Shown one piece after another: positions 1 to 9,368 of a stretch of 64,000 nucleotides of DNA; position 1 is the stretch's first letter, and each line of letters opens with the position of its first letter. The position numbers were made by a program, and so were the translations under genes. Under the pieces are notes generated by a model. It did not search any database, was not told where the DNA came from, and was given only the letters and a program-made list of their open reading frames with translations. The stretch comes from Streptomyces californicus (GTDB taxonomy: Bacteria; Actinomycetota; Actinomycetes; Streptomycetales; Streptomycetaceae). The stretch is from positions 57,449-121,448 of the forward strand of contig NZ_JNZZ01000020.1 in NCBI RefSeq assembly GCF_000717645.1, read 5' to 3'.

Positions 1-302
1 ACCTGCGCTCCGGTAAGCGCGAGGACGCCCTCACCGTCGTCCGCACCCTGGACGCGCTCTCCCCGGTCGGCGACGGCGGCGCCGTGCTCACCCTCACCGC
101 CGACGAGGCCCTGAGGTGGCTGCGCACCCTCAACGACCTGCGGCTGACCATCGGCACCCGGCTGGAGGTGTCCGACGAGGACCAGGGCGAGGAGGGCTCG
201 CTCTACCGCCTCCCCGACAGCGATCCGCGCAAGCCCATGGTGATGGCCTACCTCTGGCTCGGCGCACTCCAGGAGACGCTCGTCGAGACCCTGATGCCGT
301 AA
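1..302 (+). CDS. DUF2017 family protein, C-terminal part (cut by window start)
   Basis: The frame is open from the first base; the readable protein starts with LRSGKREDALTVVRTLD at base 3 and ends at TAA 300-302. About 99 residues are visible. They are acidic and Leu-rich, with the LRWLRTLNDLRLTIGTRL segment typical of the C-terminus of DUF2017, a helical actinobacterial family of unknown function. In Streptomyces this family lies just upstream of the mec/cysO/cysM cysteine genes, which matches the genes that follow here. No start or ribosome-binding site is visible. Function is unknown and the family call rests on recall of the pattern. Confidence 0.75.
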   Translation, partial: LRSGKREDALTVVRTLDALSPVGDGGAVLTLTADEALRWLRTLNDLRLTIGTRLEVSDEDQGEEGSLYRLPDSDPRKPMVMAYLWLGALQETLVETLMP

Positions 303-720
303 GGGCTGTCCCGCAGGGCGCGTCCGGCGGATTCCGGGCGCGTTCCGACCGGGTTCGCGACGCCTTTTCCGTAGGCGGCCTCCGTTGGCACCGGGCCGCC
401 CGTCACGTCGTGGCGGGCGGCCTTCGTTCGCTCAACGGACGCTCAGATCCGGGTAACGATCGCACCAAGTCATTCGGACTATTCGTCCCCCGCAGAGCCT
501 CTTGCCCGCTTTTCCCTGTGGTGTGCGCCACAGAATGCCCCATGATGTCCCATGACGGCCGTGATAAATCTTCACGACCACCCGGGGGACGCCACCCCTG
601 TTTCCCGGGGGCGCTACACACCGGCCGAACGCCGGTCGCACTCCATCCATATCCGGGGGGATCAGGACCTGATCCGCAGCCTTGTACGGCGCGGATCGGC
701 GTGGAGAAAGGCGCACCACC
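303..720. other. Gene-free stretch between DUF2017 gene and permease
   Basis: This 418-bp interval has no credible gene. It holds the terminator at 394-422, a perfect 6-6-6 inverted repeat (CTGTGG, six bases, CCACAG) at 516-533 that could be an operator for the permease, and the permease ribosome-binding site GGAGAAAGG at about 702-710. No clear -35/-10 pair was recognised. Confidence 0.6.
394..422 (+). terminator. Stem-loop terminator after the DUF2017 gene
   Basis: Arms GGCCGCCCG (394-402) and CGGGCGGCC (414-422) are perfectly complementary, and the loop has an extra CACG/CGTG pairing. There is no U-tract beyond TTCGTTCG, as is usual in Streptomyces. It lies 90 bp after the DUF2017 stop. 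Confidence 0.6.
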
Positions 721-2166
721 ATGACATCGGCGCACGTCGACGAGGGACAGGCCGACAAGGGGCGGCCCGGCGAGCATGCCGGGGACGCCGGGGCCGAGGG
801 ATACCAGCGTGGTCTCGGAGCCCGCCAGATCCAGATGATCGCCATCGGCGGAGCCATCGGGACCGGGCTCTTCCTCGGCGCGGGCAAGGCCATCGACCGG
901 GCCGGACCCAGCCTCATCCTGGCCTACGTCATCGCGGGCCTGGTCATCTTCTTCATCATGCGGGCCCTGGGCGAACTTCTCATGTACCGCCCGGTCTCCG
1001 GTTCCTTCTCGGAGTACGCCCGGGAATTCATCAGCCCGTTCTTCGGATTCGTCACCGGCTGGACCTACTGGCTGTTCTGGGTCGTCACCGGAATCACCGA
1101 AGTCACTGCCGCCGCCACCTATATGACGTACTGGTGGGATATTCCGCAGTGGCTCTCCGCCCTGGTGTTCACCGTCATTCTCTACGGCGCCAACCTGATC
1201 TCCGTGAAGCTCTTCGGTGAGCTGGAGTTCTGGTTCTCCATGGTCAAGGTCACCGCCATCCTCGGCATGATCCTGATCTGCGCGGGCGTCCTCACCGTCG
1301 GATTCTCCGACGCCGGCGACACCGCGACCGTCTCCAACCTCTGGAACGACGGCGGATTCTTCCCCAACGGCATCACCGGCACCCTCATGACGCTCCAGAT
1401 CGTCATGTTCGCCTTCCTCGCCGTGGAACTCGTCGGCGTCACCGCCGGTGAGTCCAAGGACCCCAAGACCGTGCTGCCCAAGGCCATCAACACCGTGCCG
1501 TGGCGCATCGCCGTCTTCTACGTCGGCGCGCTGATCATGATCCTCTCGGTCGTGCCGTGGTCCACCTTCAAGCCCGGCGTCTCCCCGTTCGTGAAGGCGT
1601 TCGAGGAGATGGGGCTCGGCATCGGCGCCGCCATCGTCAACTTCGTCGTCCTCACCGCCGCGCTCTCCTCCTGCAACTCCGGCATGTACTCGACCGGGCG
1701 CATGCTCCGCGACCTCGCCCTCAACGGCCAGGGCCCCCGCGCCTTCACCAAGCTGACGAAGAACGGCCTGCCGCTGGTCGGCACCACCTTCTCCGCCGCG
1801 CTGATGCTCGTCGGCGTCTGGATCAACTACCAGTGGCCCGGCGACGCCTTCACCTACGTCGTCTCCTTCGCGACCATCTCCGGCATGTGGGCCTGGATCA
1901 TGATCCTGATCAGCCAGATCCGCTACCGCCGCATGGCCGACGCCGGGATGCTCCCGCAGTCCTCGTTCCGGGCCCCGGGCGCCCCGTACACGAGCTGGTT
2001 CGCGCTGCTGTTCATCGGCATGGTCATCGTGATGATGGCGATCGACGCGGACGCCAGGATCTCGCTCTACTGCGCACCGCTGTGGGCGCTCGTCCTGTTC
2101 GTCTCCTACCGCGTCCTCCAGGCCCGCACCCCGGACGCCGGGAAGACCCCCGCCGACACCCGCTGA
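721..2166 (+). CDS. Amino acid permease (APC superfamily, AAT family)
   Basis: A 481-residue integral membrane protein that imports an amino acid by proton symport; the substrate cannot be read from the sequence. After a polar N-terminus of about 30 residues comes the first-helix signature GGAIGTG (residues 43-49), then about twelve hydrophobic segments, with ELVGVTAGESKDPKT in the middle, as in the GABA/D-serine/lysine-type AAT permeases. The ATG at 721 is chosen because GGAGAAAGG lies about 10 bp upstream; an in-frame ATG at 682 has no such site. It is transcribed alone between the terminators at 394-422 and 2333-2373. Family call is firm, substrate unknown. Confidence 0.9.
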   Translation: MTSAHVDEGQADKGRPGEHAGDAGAEGYQRGLGARQIQMIAIGGAIGTGLFLGAGKAIDRAGPSLILAYVIAGLVIFFIMRALGELLMYRPVSGSFSEYAREFISPFFGFVTGWTYWLFWVVTGITEVTAAATYMTYWWDIPQWLSALVFTVILYGANLISVKLFGELEFWFSMVKVTAILGMILICAGVLTVGFSDAGDTATVSNLWNDGGFFPNGITGTLMTLQIVMFAFLAVELVGVTAGESKDPKTVLPKAINTVPWRIAVFYVGALIMILSVVPWSTFKPGVSPFVKAFEEMGLGIGAAIVNFVVLTAALSSCNSGMYSTGRMLRDLALNGQGPRAFTKLTKNGLPLVGTTFSAALMLVGVWINYQWPGDAFTYVVSFATISGMWAWIMILISQIRYRRMADAGMLPQSSFRAPGAPYTSWFALLFIGMVIVMMAIDADARISLYCAPLWALVLFVSYRVLQARTPDAGKTPADTR

Positions 2167-2332
2167 CTCCGGCCCGGGGCCGCCCCACCGGCCCCGGCCA
2201 TGCGGCCACCCTGAGGACCGGAACCCATCGGCCCCCAGGACCGGACACCCCCACCGACCCCGAGGGCGGGCCCCACACCGCCCCCTCCCCGGACCGCCCC
2301 GGCTGCCCCAAAGGCCGACGGTTGTCCAGCAT

Positions 2333-2373
2333 GCGGGCCCCCGCGTACCACGCACCGGTACGCGGGGGCCCGC
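2333..2373 (+). terminator. Strong stem-loop terminator after the permease
   Basis: A perfect 17-bp stem: arm 2333-2349 (begins GCGGGCCCCCG) pairs with 2357-2373, around a 7-base loop. It ends the permease transcript and separates it from mec. Confidence 0.75.
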
Positions 2374-2406
2374 TCCCCGATTCCCGGTCGGTCTTATCCT
2401 GGCGCC

Positions 2407-2829
2407 ATGCTGACCATCACCCAGGCGCTCCACGACCAGATCGTCGCCCACTCCCGCGCCGACCACCCCGACGAGGCGTGCGGAGTGGTCGCGGGCCCGG
2501 CCGGGACCGACCGCCCCGAGCGCTTCATCCCGATGCTCAACGCCGCCCGCTCGCCCACGTTCTACGAGTTCGACTCCGCCGACCTCCTCAAGCTCTACCG
2601 CGAGATGGACGACCGCGACGAGGAGCCCGTGATCGTCTACCACTCGCACACCGCCACCGAGGCGTACCCCTCCCGCACCGACGTCACGTACGCGAACGAG
2701 CCCGGCGCCCACTACGTCCTGGTCTCCACCGCCGACACCGACGACGCGGGCCCCTTCCAGTTCCGCTCGTACCGCATCGTGGACGGCGTGATCACGGAGG
2801 AAGACGTGCAGGTCGTCGAGGCGTACTGA
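2407..2829 (+). CDS. mec: Mec-type JAMM/MPN+ metallopeptidase (CysO-cysteine peptidase)
   Basis: A 140-residue cytoplasmic zinc metallopeptidase of the M67/JAMM family. The motif HSHTATEAYPSRTD gives H79, H81 and D92 as zinc ligands with S89; E23 in PDEACG is the expected upstream catalytic glutamate. In Mycobacterium tuberculosis the homologue Mec releases cysteine from the CysO-cysteine adduct made by CysM. The partners cysO and cysM lie about 3.6 kb downstream here, separated by an ABC importer, which supports the same role. The start is an ATG 33 bp after the upstream terminator, with only a weak ribosome-binding site. The length fits the family. Confidence 0.88.
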   Translation: MLTITQALHDQIVAHSRADHPDEACGVVAGPAGTDRPERFIPMLNAARSPTFYEFDSADLLKLYREMDDRDEEPVIVYHSHTATEAYPSRTDVTYANEPGAHYVLVSTADTDDAGPFQFRSYRIVDGVITEEDVQVVEAY

Positions 2830-2869
2830 GCCCGGCCGCCCCACGAAGCCGCCCCACGGGTCTGGCACA

Positions 2870-3035
2870 CTGCACCCCAGAACCCGACACAAGAGGCGAC
2901 GGGAACCAGGAAGCCGGTGCGAATCCGGCACGGTCCCGCCACTGTGACCGGGCCCCTCCCCGCGCGGACGACCCCCAGGGCGACGCCGCACCGGAAGGGG
3001 CCCGGAAGCCAGGAACTGGCCCGACGCCTTCTCCG
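2870..3035 (+). promoter_or_regulatory. Cobalamin (B12) riboswitch
   Basis: The conserved B12-element core is present: GGGAACCAGGAAGCCGGTGC, then GAATCCGGCACGGTCCCGCC and ACTGTGA (about 2911-2947), and later the GAAGCCAGGAAC box (about 3004-3015). It lies 40-200 bp upstream of the lipoprotein gene of the BtuFCD-like importer, so adenosylcobalamin would be expected to shut off importer expression. Outer ends are approximate. Confidence 0.92.
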
Positions 3036-3077
3036 CATCGACCAGGGGACGCGGAAATCCCCCGGAGAGGCCCCGCC

Positions 3078-4079
3078 ATGTCCCGGCGCACCCCCGCGCT
3101 CATAGCCGCCGCCGTGCTGCTCCCGCTCGCCCTCACCGCCTGCTCCTCCGCCGAGAGCACCGACGCCGGGCCCGAAGCCGCCGCCAAGAGCGACGGCTTC
3201 CCGTACACCGTCAAGAACTGCGGTGTCACCACCACGTACAAGGCCCCGCCGAAGCGCGTGGTCACCATGAACCAGCACGTCACCGAGATCATGCTGGAAC
3301 TGGGCCTGACCAAGTCCCTCGTCGGCACCGCCTACCTCGACGACAAGGTCCTCCCGAAGTACGCGAAGGACTACGCCTCCGTCCCCGTCCTCGCCAAGGA
3401 GTACCCCTCCTACGAGCAGGTCCTCGCCGCCAACCCCGACTTCGTCTACGGCGGCTACGGCAGCGCCTTCACCGCCGCCGACGGCCGCGGCCGCGACGCG
3501 TTCGGGAAGGCCGGCATCGAGACCCGCCTCAACACCGAGAGCTGCACCAAGGGCGACCAGCCCATGGACACCCTCTACGACGAGATCCGCGAGGTCGGCC
3601 GCACCTTCGGCGTCCCCGACCGCGCCGAAGCCTGGGTCAAGCAGGCCGAGGCCGACAACGCCGCCACCGCGAAGAAGCTGGCCGGCGTCAAGCCCGTCTC
3701 CGTCTTCGTCTACGACAGCGGCGACAAGACCGCCTTCACCGCCGGCGGCGAGGGCATCGGCAACGAACTGATCGAACGCGCCGGCGGCACCAACGTCTTC
3801 GCCGACCTCGACAAGCCCTTCGGCGACGCCTCCTGGGAGAACGTCGTCGCCCGCAAGCCCGAGGTCATCGTGATCTACGACTACGGCGCCACCACCGTCG
3901 AGCAGAAGAAGAAGCGCCTCCTCACCGACCCCGCCCTCGCGGACGTCCCGGCCATCAAGAACAAGCGCTTCGCCGTCATGCCGCTCTCCGACGCGGTCCT
4001 CGGCGTCCGCGTCCCCGCCGCCGTCGAGAAGCTCGCGGCCCAGCTCCACCCGGCGGGCGAGGCGGCCTCCGCCTCGTGA
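3078..4079 (+). CDS. Cobalamin/iron-type ABC transporter substrate-binding lipoprotein
   Basis: A 333-residue lipoprotein. The signal peptide ends in lipobox LTAC with the lipidated Cys at residue 22. A class III periplasmic-binding fold follows (PKRVVTMNQHVTEIMLELGL near the start of the mature part, SFVYDSGDK- and GGTNVFAD-like segments later), the family that binds siderophores, haem or cobalamin. The ATG at 3078 is preceded by GGAGAGG. The same frame stays open far upstream, but the signal peptide fixes this start. The B12 riboswitch just upstream makes a corrinoid the likely ligand, though a siderophore cannot be ruled out. The stop overlaps the permease start by 4 bp. Confidence 0.9.
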   Translation: MSRRTPALIAAAVLLPLALTACSSAESTDAGPEAAAKSDGFPYTVKNCGVTTTYKAPPKRVVTMNQHVTEIMLELGLTKSLVGTAYLDDKVLPKYAKDYASVPVLAKEYPSYEQVLAANPDFVYGGYGSAFTAADGRGRDAFGKAGIETRLNTESCTKGDQPMDTLYDEIREVGRTFGVPDRAEAWVKQAEADNAATAKKLAGVKPVSVFVYDSGDKTAFTAGGEGIGNELIERAGGTNVFADLDKPFGDASWENVVARKPEVIVIYDYGATTVEQKKKRLLTDPALADVPAIKNKRFAVMPLSDAVLGVRVPAAVEKLAAQLHPAGEAASAS

Positions 4080-5116
4080 CCTGCCGCGCCTCCGCACCGC
4101 GGCGGCCGCTCGGCTACGCGCTGGTGCTCGGCGTGCTCGCCGTGCTCCTCGGCGCCGCCGTGCTCGCCGCCCTCGCCCTCGGCTCCGTCCGCATCCCGCC
4201 CGGCCAGGTGATCGACATCCTGACCGGGCGGGCGGAGGCGAGCCCGTTCCGCACGATCGTCCTGGACGTCCGGCTGCCCCGGGTCCTCCTCGGCATCGTC
4301 GTCGGCGCCGGACTGGCCGTCATCGGCACCGTTCTCCAGGCCCTCGTCCGCAACCAGCTCGCCGACCCCTTCCTCCTCGGCGTCTCCTCCGGGGCCTCCA
4401 CCGGCGCGGTCCTCGTCATCGTCCTCGGCATCGGCGCCACCCTCGCCACCACCGTCACCATCCCCGCCGCCGCCTTCGCCGGGGCACTGCTCTCCCTGCT
4501 CCTCGTCTACACCCTGGCGCGCGGCGGAGGCGGCCTCACCACCAACCGGCTCGTCCTCGCCGGAGTCGCCGTCTCCTACGTCCTCTCCGCCCTGACCAGC
4601 CTCATCCTGGTCACCTCCGCCCGCGCCGACCACCTCCAGGAAGTCCTCTACTGGACCCTCGGCGGCCTCGGCGCGGCCCGCTGGGACATGCTCGCCCTCC
4701 CCGCGATCACCCTGGTCGCCGGCACCGCCGTCCTCCTCACCCTGGCCCGCCCGCTCGACCTGCTCCTGGTGGGGGAGGAGGGCGCGACCGTCCTCGGCCT
4801 CGACACCGCCCGCTTCCGCGCCGCCGTCTTCGTCCTCGCCTCCCTGATGACCGGGGCGCTCGTCGCGTACAGCGGGGCGATCGGATTCGTCGGGCTGATG
4901 GTCCCGCACATGGCCCGGATGGTCGTCGGCGCCGCCCACCGCGCCCTGCTCCCCGTCGTCGCCCTCGGCGGCGCGGTGTTCCTGGTCCTCGCCGACCTGG
5001 CCGCCCGGACCGTCGCCGCCCCGCAGGACATCCCGGTCGGCGTCCTCACCGCGCTGACCGGCGGCCCCTTCTTCCTGTGGATGCTGCGCCGCAGGCCGGA
5101 AGGTGCACCGGCATGA
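4076..5116 (+). CDS. FecCD/BtuC-type ABC importer permease
   Basis: A 346-residue membrane protein of the FecCD family with about ten hydrophobic segments. Family markers include the early RLPRVLLGIVVGAGLAVIG region, the GVSSGASTGAV loop, and GLMVPHMAR near the C-terminus, the loop that contacts the ATPase. The GTG start lies inside the GTGA overlap with the substrate-binding-protein stop, so translation is probably coupled. It forms the channel of a type II importer with the flanking lipoprotein and ATPase, under the upstream B12 riboswitch. Confidence 0.92.
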   Translation: MTCRASAPRRPLGYALVLGVLAVLLGAAVLAALALGSVRIPPGQVIDILTGRAEASPFRTIVLDVRLPRVLLGIVVGAGLAVIGTVLQALVRNQLADPFLLGVSSGASTGAVLVIVLGIGATLATTVTIPAAAFAGALLSLLLVYTLARGGGGLTTNRLVLAGVAVSYVLSALTSLILVTSARADHLQEVLYWTLGGLGAARWDMLALPAITLVAGTAVLLTLARPLDLLLVGEEGATVLGLDTARFRAAVFVLASLMTGALVAYSGAIGFVGLMVPHMARMVVGAAHRALLPVVALGGAVFLVLADLAARTVAAPQDIPVGVLTALTGGPFFLWMLRRRPEGAPA

Positions 5117-5124
5117 GGTCCGCG

Positions 5125-5215
5125 CCGAGCAGCACCGGGACCGGACCCGCGCCGAGCAGCACCCGCATGAGACCCGCGCCGAGCAGCGCCGTTCCGAGCA
5201 CCGGGACCGGGCCCG
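5125..5215 (+). repeat. Imperfect direct repeats between permease and ATPase
   Basis: The core CGCGCCGAGCAGC occurs three times within about 60 bp (in 5125-5190), with related GGGACCGG and GAGCACCGGG units around it. The stretch is open in the ATPase frame and would encode RAEQH-like repeats if translation began at GTG 5103. Confidence 0.55.
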
Positions 5216-5300
5216 CCGGAAGGAGCGCGGGCCCGATCCCCGTACGCCCCCGCCGGGGGAGCACCGGCACGACGACGCCACGCCCCGAGGGAGCCCGCCC

Positions 5301-6098
5301 GTGACCACCCTGCGCACCGAAGGACTCTCGTACGGGACCGGCGAGGGCCGCCACCTCGTCAACGCCGTCGACCTCACCGCGGCGGACGGCGAGACCGTCG
5401 GCCTCGTCGGCCCCAACGGCAGCGGCAAGACCACGCTCCTGCGCTGCGTCTACGGCACCCTGCGCCCCACCCACGGCCGCGTCCTCCTCGACGGCGACGA
5501 CCTCGCCGCCCTCCCCGTGAAGGCCCGCGCCCAGCGCGTCGCCACCGTCCCCCAGGACGGCCAGGCCGGATTCGAACTCACCGTCGGCCAGGTCGTCGCG
5601 ATGGGCCGCGCCCCGCACAAACGGTTCTGGGAGGCGGACACCGCCGCCGACGCCGCCCTGGTCGACGACGCCCTCGCCCGGGTCGGGATCGCCGCGCTCG
5701 CGCCCCGTACCTTCGCCTCGCTCTCCGGCGGCGAACGCCAGCGGGCCCTCGTCGCCCGCGCCCTGGTCCAGCAGCCCTCGCTGGTCGTCCTCGACGAACC
5801 GACCAACCACCTCGACATCCGCTACCAGTTGGAGATCCTCTCCCTCATTCGCGGACTGGGCACCACCAACCTCCTCGCCCTGCACGACCTCAATCTCGCC
5901 GCCTACTACTGCGACCGCCTCTACGTCCTCAAGGACGGCGCCGTCGTCGCGTCCGGCGCCCCGGAGAAGGTCCTCACTGCCGAGCTGCTGCGCGAGGTGT
6001 ACGGGGTCGCCGCCGAGGTCAGCACCCACCCGGTGACCGGCGCGCCCACCGTCGTCTACCTCCCGGAGGGGACGCACAGCCCCATCCTGTCCACATAG
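5301..6098 (+). CDS. FecE/BtuD-type ABC importer ATPase
   Basis: A 265-residue ATPase that powers the importer. Walker A GPNGSGKTT is at residues 37-45, signature LSGGERQRAL near residue 143, Walker B LVVLDEPTNHLD near 161, then an H-loop (LLALHDLN). The GTG at 5301 with upstream GAGGGA gives a normal N-terminus. The frame is open back to GTG 5103, which overlaps the permease end and would add 66 His/Arg/Glu-rich residues; that coupled start is a real alternative. The gene is the last of the riboswitch-controlled operon. Confidence 0.9.
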   Translation: MTTLRTEGLSYGTGEGRHLVNAVDLTAADGETVGLVGPNGSGKTTLLRCVYGTLRPTHGRVLLDGDDLAALPVKARAQRVATVPQDGQAGFELTVGQVVAMGRAPHKRFWEADTAADAALVDDALARVGIAALAPRTFASLSGGERQRALVARALVQQPSLVVLDEPTNHLDIRYQLEILSLIRGLGTTNLLALHDLNLAAYYCDRLYVLKDGAVVASGAPEKVLTAELLREVYGVAAEVSTHPVTGAPTVVYLPEGTHSPILST

Positions 6099-6167
6099 CG
6101 GTCGCTCACCATCCACCATGTGGGATCACACTCGGGTTTCCGCACAGGGAATCGATACGATGCCCGC

Positions 6168-6281
6168 ATGGTTCCCCATGACGTGAGCATCAAGACGCCG
6201 GGCACGCTGCTCGTCGCGCGGCTGCACGTCGACCTGTGCAGGCTGTCCAGCGCGATCTGTCGCACCCCAGCCCGCCCGTGA
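6168..6281 (+). CDS. Putative cysteine-sensing leader peptide
   Basis: A 37-residue ORF too short for ordinary gene finders: it starts MVPHDVSIKTPGTLLVARL and continues HVDLCRLSSAICRTPARP, then TGA. The HVDLC-R-SSAIC core is that of the actinobacterial leader peptides found upstream of sulfur-assimilation genes, and their Cys codons are thought to sense charged tRNA-Cys. It lies 111 bp before cysO, so slow translation at Cys24 and Cys31 could raise cysO-cysM expression. Recognition of the peptide class is good; the mechanism is inferred from mycobacterial Cys-codon leader ORFs. Confidence 0.75.
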   Translation: MVPHDVSIKTPGTLLVARLHVDLCRLSSAICRTPARP

Positions 6282-6392
6282 GCCGCCCGGCCTGAGCCGC
6301 GGTCCGCGCGCCCACCCACCGCACCACCCCCCGCGCGGGGGGCAGAAACGCGCGCCCCACGCCACTCCACGCTTTCGACAGGAGCCCACGCC

Positions 6393-7630
<1,238 letters not shown>

Positions 7631-7737
7631 GCCCCGAGGGCGGTGCCCCGACCGGGGCCGCGACGCCTGCCACGGCACTTCCGGGCGGGTGAGGGGCGAG
7701 GCCCGGCCCCGGGTGCCGTCCCTCACCCGGGCCCGTG

Positions 7738-7810
7738 CCCCGCCCGTCTCACCCCGGCCCCGGGTCCCGCCCGTCTCACCCGGCCCCGGGTCCCGCCCGC
7801 CTCACCCCGC
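7738..7810. repeat. 26-27 bp tandem repeat, about 2.8 copies
   Basis: Units beginning CCCGCCCGTCTCACCC start at 7738, 7765 and 7791. They fill the gap between the convergent cysM and mazF-like genes, and the last unit includes the stop codon of the mazF-like gene. Confidence 0.7.
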
Positions 7811-8323
7811 GCCCAGCCCCCGCACCCGCTCCCACAGCGCCGCGTCCACCGTGCCCACCCGCCGCCGGAACGCGGCCAGCCGCACCTCCCGCAGCTCGTC
7901 CGTCTCCAGGAAGCTCTGCCGCCCCTGCCGGTCCCCGACCGTCCCCGCGGGCAGCGCGATCACCCCGGGCCGCTCCTCGTGATGCTTGCTGGTGATCTTC
8001 GCGACCAGCACCGTACCGCCCCGGCCCCGCCCCCGTACCGAGAGCACCAGGCACGGCCGGTCCTTCGACCCCGGCCCGTCCTCGTACGGCACATCGGCCC
8101 ACCACACCTCACCCGCCCGCGGCGCACGCCCGTCCCCGCGCCCCGCCGGACCCGACGGCCGGGACGAAGGCCGCGACGGCCGCGACGGAGGCCGGGTACG
8201 GGACGCCCCCGCCGGCCGGCGCGACCGCGGACCCCGGTCCGAGCGCCCCCGCCCGTCCACCACCGCCGCCACGAGCGCGAGCAGGACCACGGCGACCAGC
8301 GCCACCCACCAGAACGTGTTCAT
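7802..8323 (-). CDS. Membrane-anchored MazF/PemK-family protein
   Basis: A 173-residue protein in three parts. Residues 4-22 are a transmembrane helix (FWWVALVAVVLLALVAAVV), about 24-69 are an Arg/Ser/Pro-rich linker, and 70-173 are a PemK/MazF-type domain (GEVWWADVPYEDG, KDRPCLVLSV, VLVAKITSKHHEE, QSFLETDELREV). MazF toxins are soluble endoribonucleases paired with an antitoxin; none is visible on either side. The start at 8323 is chosen because the helix begins right after it. The cytoplasmic domain may act at the membrane or may have lost toxicity. It converges on cysM. Confidence 0.82.
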   Translation of the reverse strand: MNTFWWVALVAVVLLALVAAVVDGRGRSDRGPRSRRPAGASRTRPPSRPSRPSSRPSGPAGRGDGRAPRAGEVWWADVPYEDGPGSKDRPCLVLSVRGRGRGGTVLVAKITSKHHEERPGVIALPAGTVGDRQGRQSFLETDELREVRLAAFRRRVGTVDAALWERVRGLGAG

Positions 8324-8572
8324 CCCCCGACCGTACCGGTGGCCGGAACACGCACACCCGGACGGACGCGCCGGACCCCGCCGTGGACGCGCTTCCATCG
8401 AACCGGTGACAGAGCAGGTGAGTTCCCCCACAACGGAGGGCAGCGGAGGAGCGACGCGGAGTTTCGCGCCTTACGCTCGACGAACCGCAGAAACAATCCC
8501 GCAGGAATTCCACGTGGCTCCGGCGGAACCGCACGAACCCTCCCGTTCCCGCGCCCCGGAGGTTCACGCTCC

Positions 8573-9325
8573 ATGAAGCTCACCGTCGTCGGCTGCTCCG
8601 GCTCGTTCCCCTCCAAGGGTTCGGCTTGTTCGAGCTACCTCGTAGAGGCCGACGGCTTCCGGCTGCTCCTCGACATGGGCAACGGCGCCCTCGGCGAGCT
8701 GCAGCGCCACGTCGGTCTCTACGACCTCGACGCGATCTTCCTCAGCCATCTCCACGCCGACCACTGCATCGACATGTGCGCGTACTTCGTCGTGCGCTAC
8801 TACCCGCACGGCGGCGGCCGCCCCCGCCCCCTCCCGGTCTACGGCCCCGAGGGCACCGAGCAGCGCCTGACCGCCGCCCACGGCGACACCCCCTCCGACC
8901 GGGCGATGAGCGAGGTCTTCGACTTCCACACCCTCAAGGCGGCGACGTTCGAGATCGGCCCCTTCGCCGTCCGGACCGAGAAGCTCTGCCACCCCGTCGA
9001 CACCTTCGGCATCCGGATCGAGCACGGCGGCTCCTCCCTCACCTACTCCGGCGACACGGGAACCTGCGAGGCGCTGGAGGACCTGGCCCGGGACACCGAC
9101 CTCTTCCTCTGCGAGGCGTCGTTCGTCGACGGCAAGGAGGACATCCCCGACCTGCACCTCAACGGCCGCGAGGCCGGCGAGGCGGCGGCCCGCGCCGGAG
9201 CGCGCCGGCTCGTCCTCACCCACATCCCGCCGTGGACGGACGCCGACCGCAACGCCGCCGACGCCCGCGCGGCCTACCCTGGCCCGGTGGAACTCGCCGT
9301 CCCCGGCGCGGTGTACGAGCTCTGA
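8573..9325 (+). CDS. MBL-fold metallo-hydrolase
   Basis: A 250-residue metallo-beta-lactamase-fold protein. The metal motif HLHADH sits at residues 59-64 (H59, H61, D63, H64), with later ligands in the TEKLCHPVDTFG and SYSGDTG-like segments and the closing VLTHIPPWTD. The shape fits the RNase Z/cyclic-phosphodiesterase-like branch; the substrate is not evident. The ATG at 8573 is preceded by CGGAGG. This gene directly follows the cysteine/mazF block in the Streptomyces nag-region order, which supports it as an ancestral core gene. Confidence 0.88.
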   Translation: MKLTVVGCSGSFPSKGSACSSYLVEADGFRLLLDMGNGALGELQRHVGLYDLDAIFLSHLHADHCIDMCAYFVVRYYPHGGGRPRPLPVYGPEGTEQRLTAAHGDTPSDRAMSEVFDFHTLKAATFEIGPFAVRTEKLCHPVDTFGIRIEHGGSSLTYSGDTGTCEALEDLARDTDLFLCEASFVDGKEDIPDLHLNGREAGEAAARAGARRLVLTHIPPWTDADRNAADARAAYPGPVELAVPGAVYEL

Positions 9326-9368
9326 GACCCGGCCGCCGAACGCGCGGCCGCCCTGCGAGACTGCCGGG

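Noticed and set aside
403..2991. Long minus-strand ORF opposite permease and mec
   Set aside because: It is antisense to three well-supported genes, with low-complexity Gly/Asp/Glu/Val composition typical of the shadow of GC-rich coding DNA.
3881..5434. 517-codon minus-strand ORF opposite the BtuC-like gene
   Set aside because: Same reason: antisense to membrane-protein coding, composition EGGADEDD-like, no family features.
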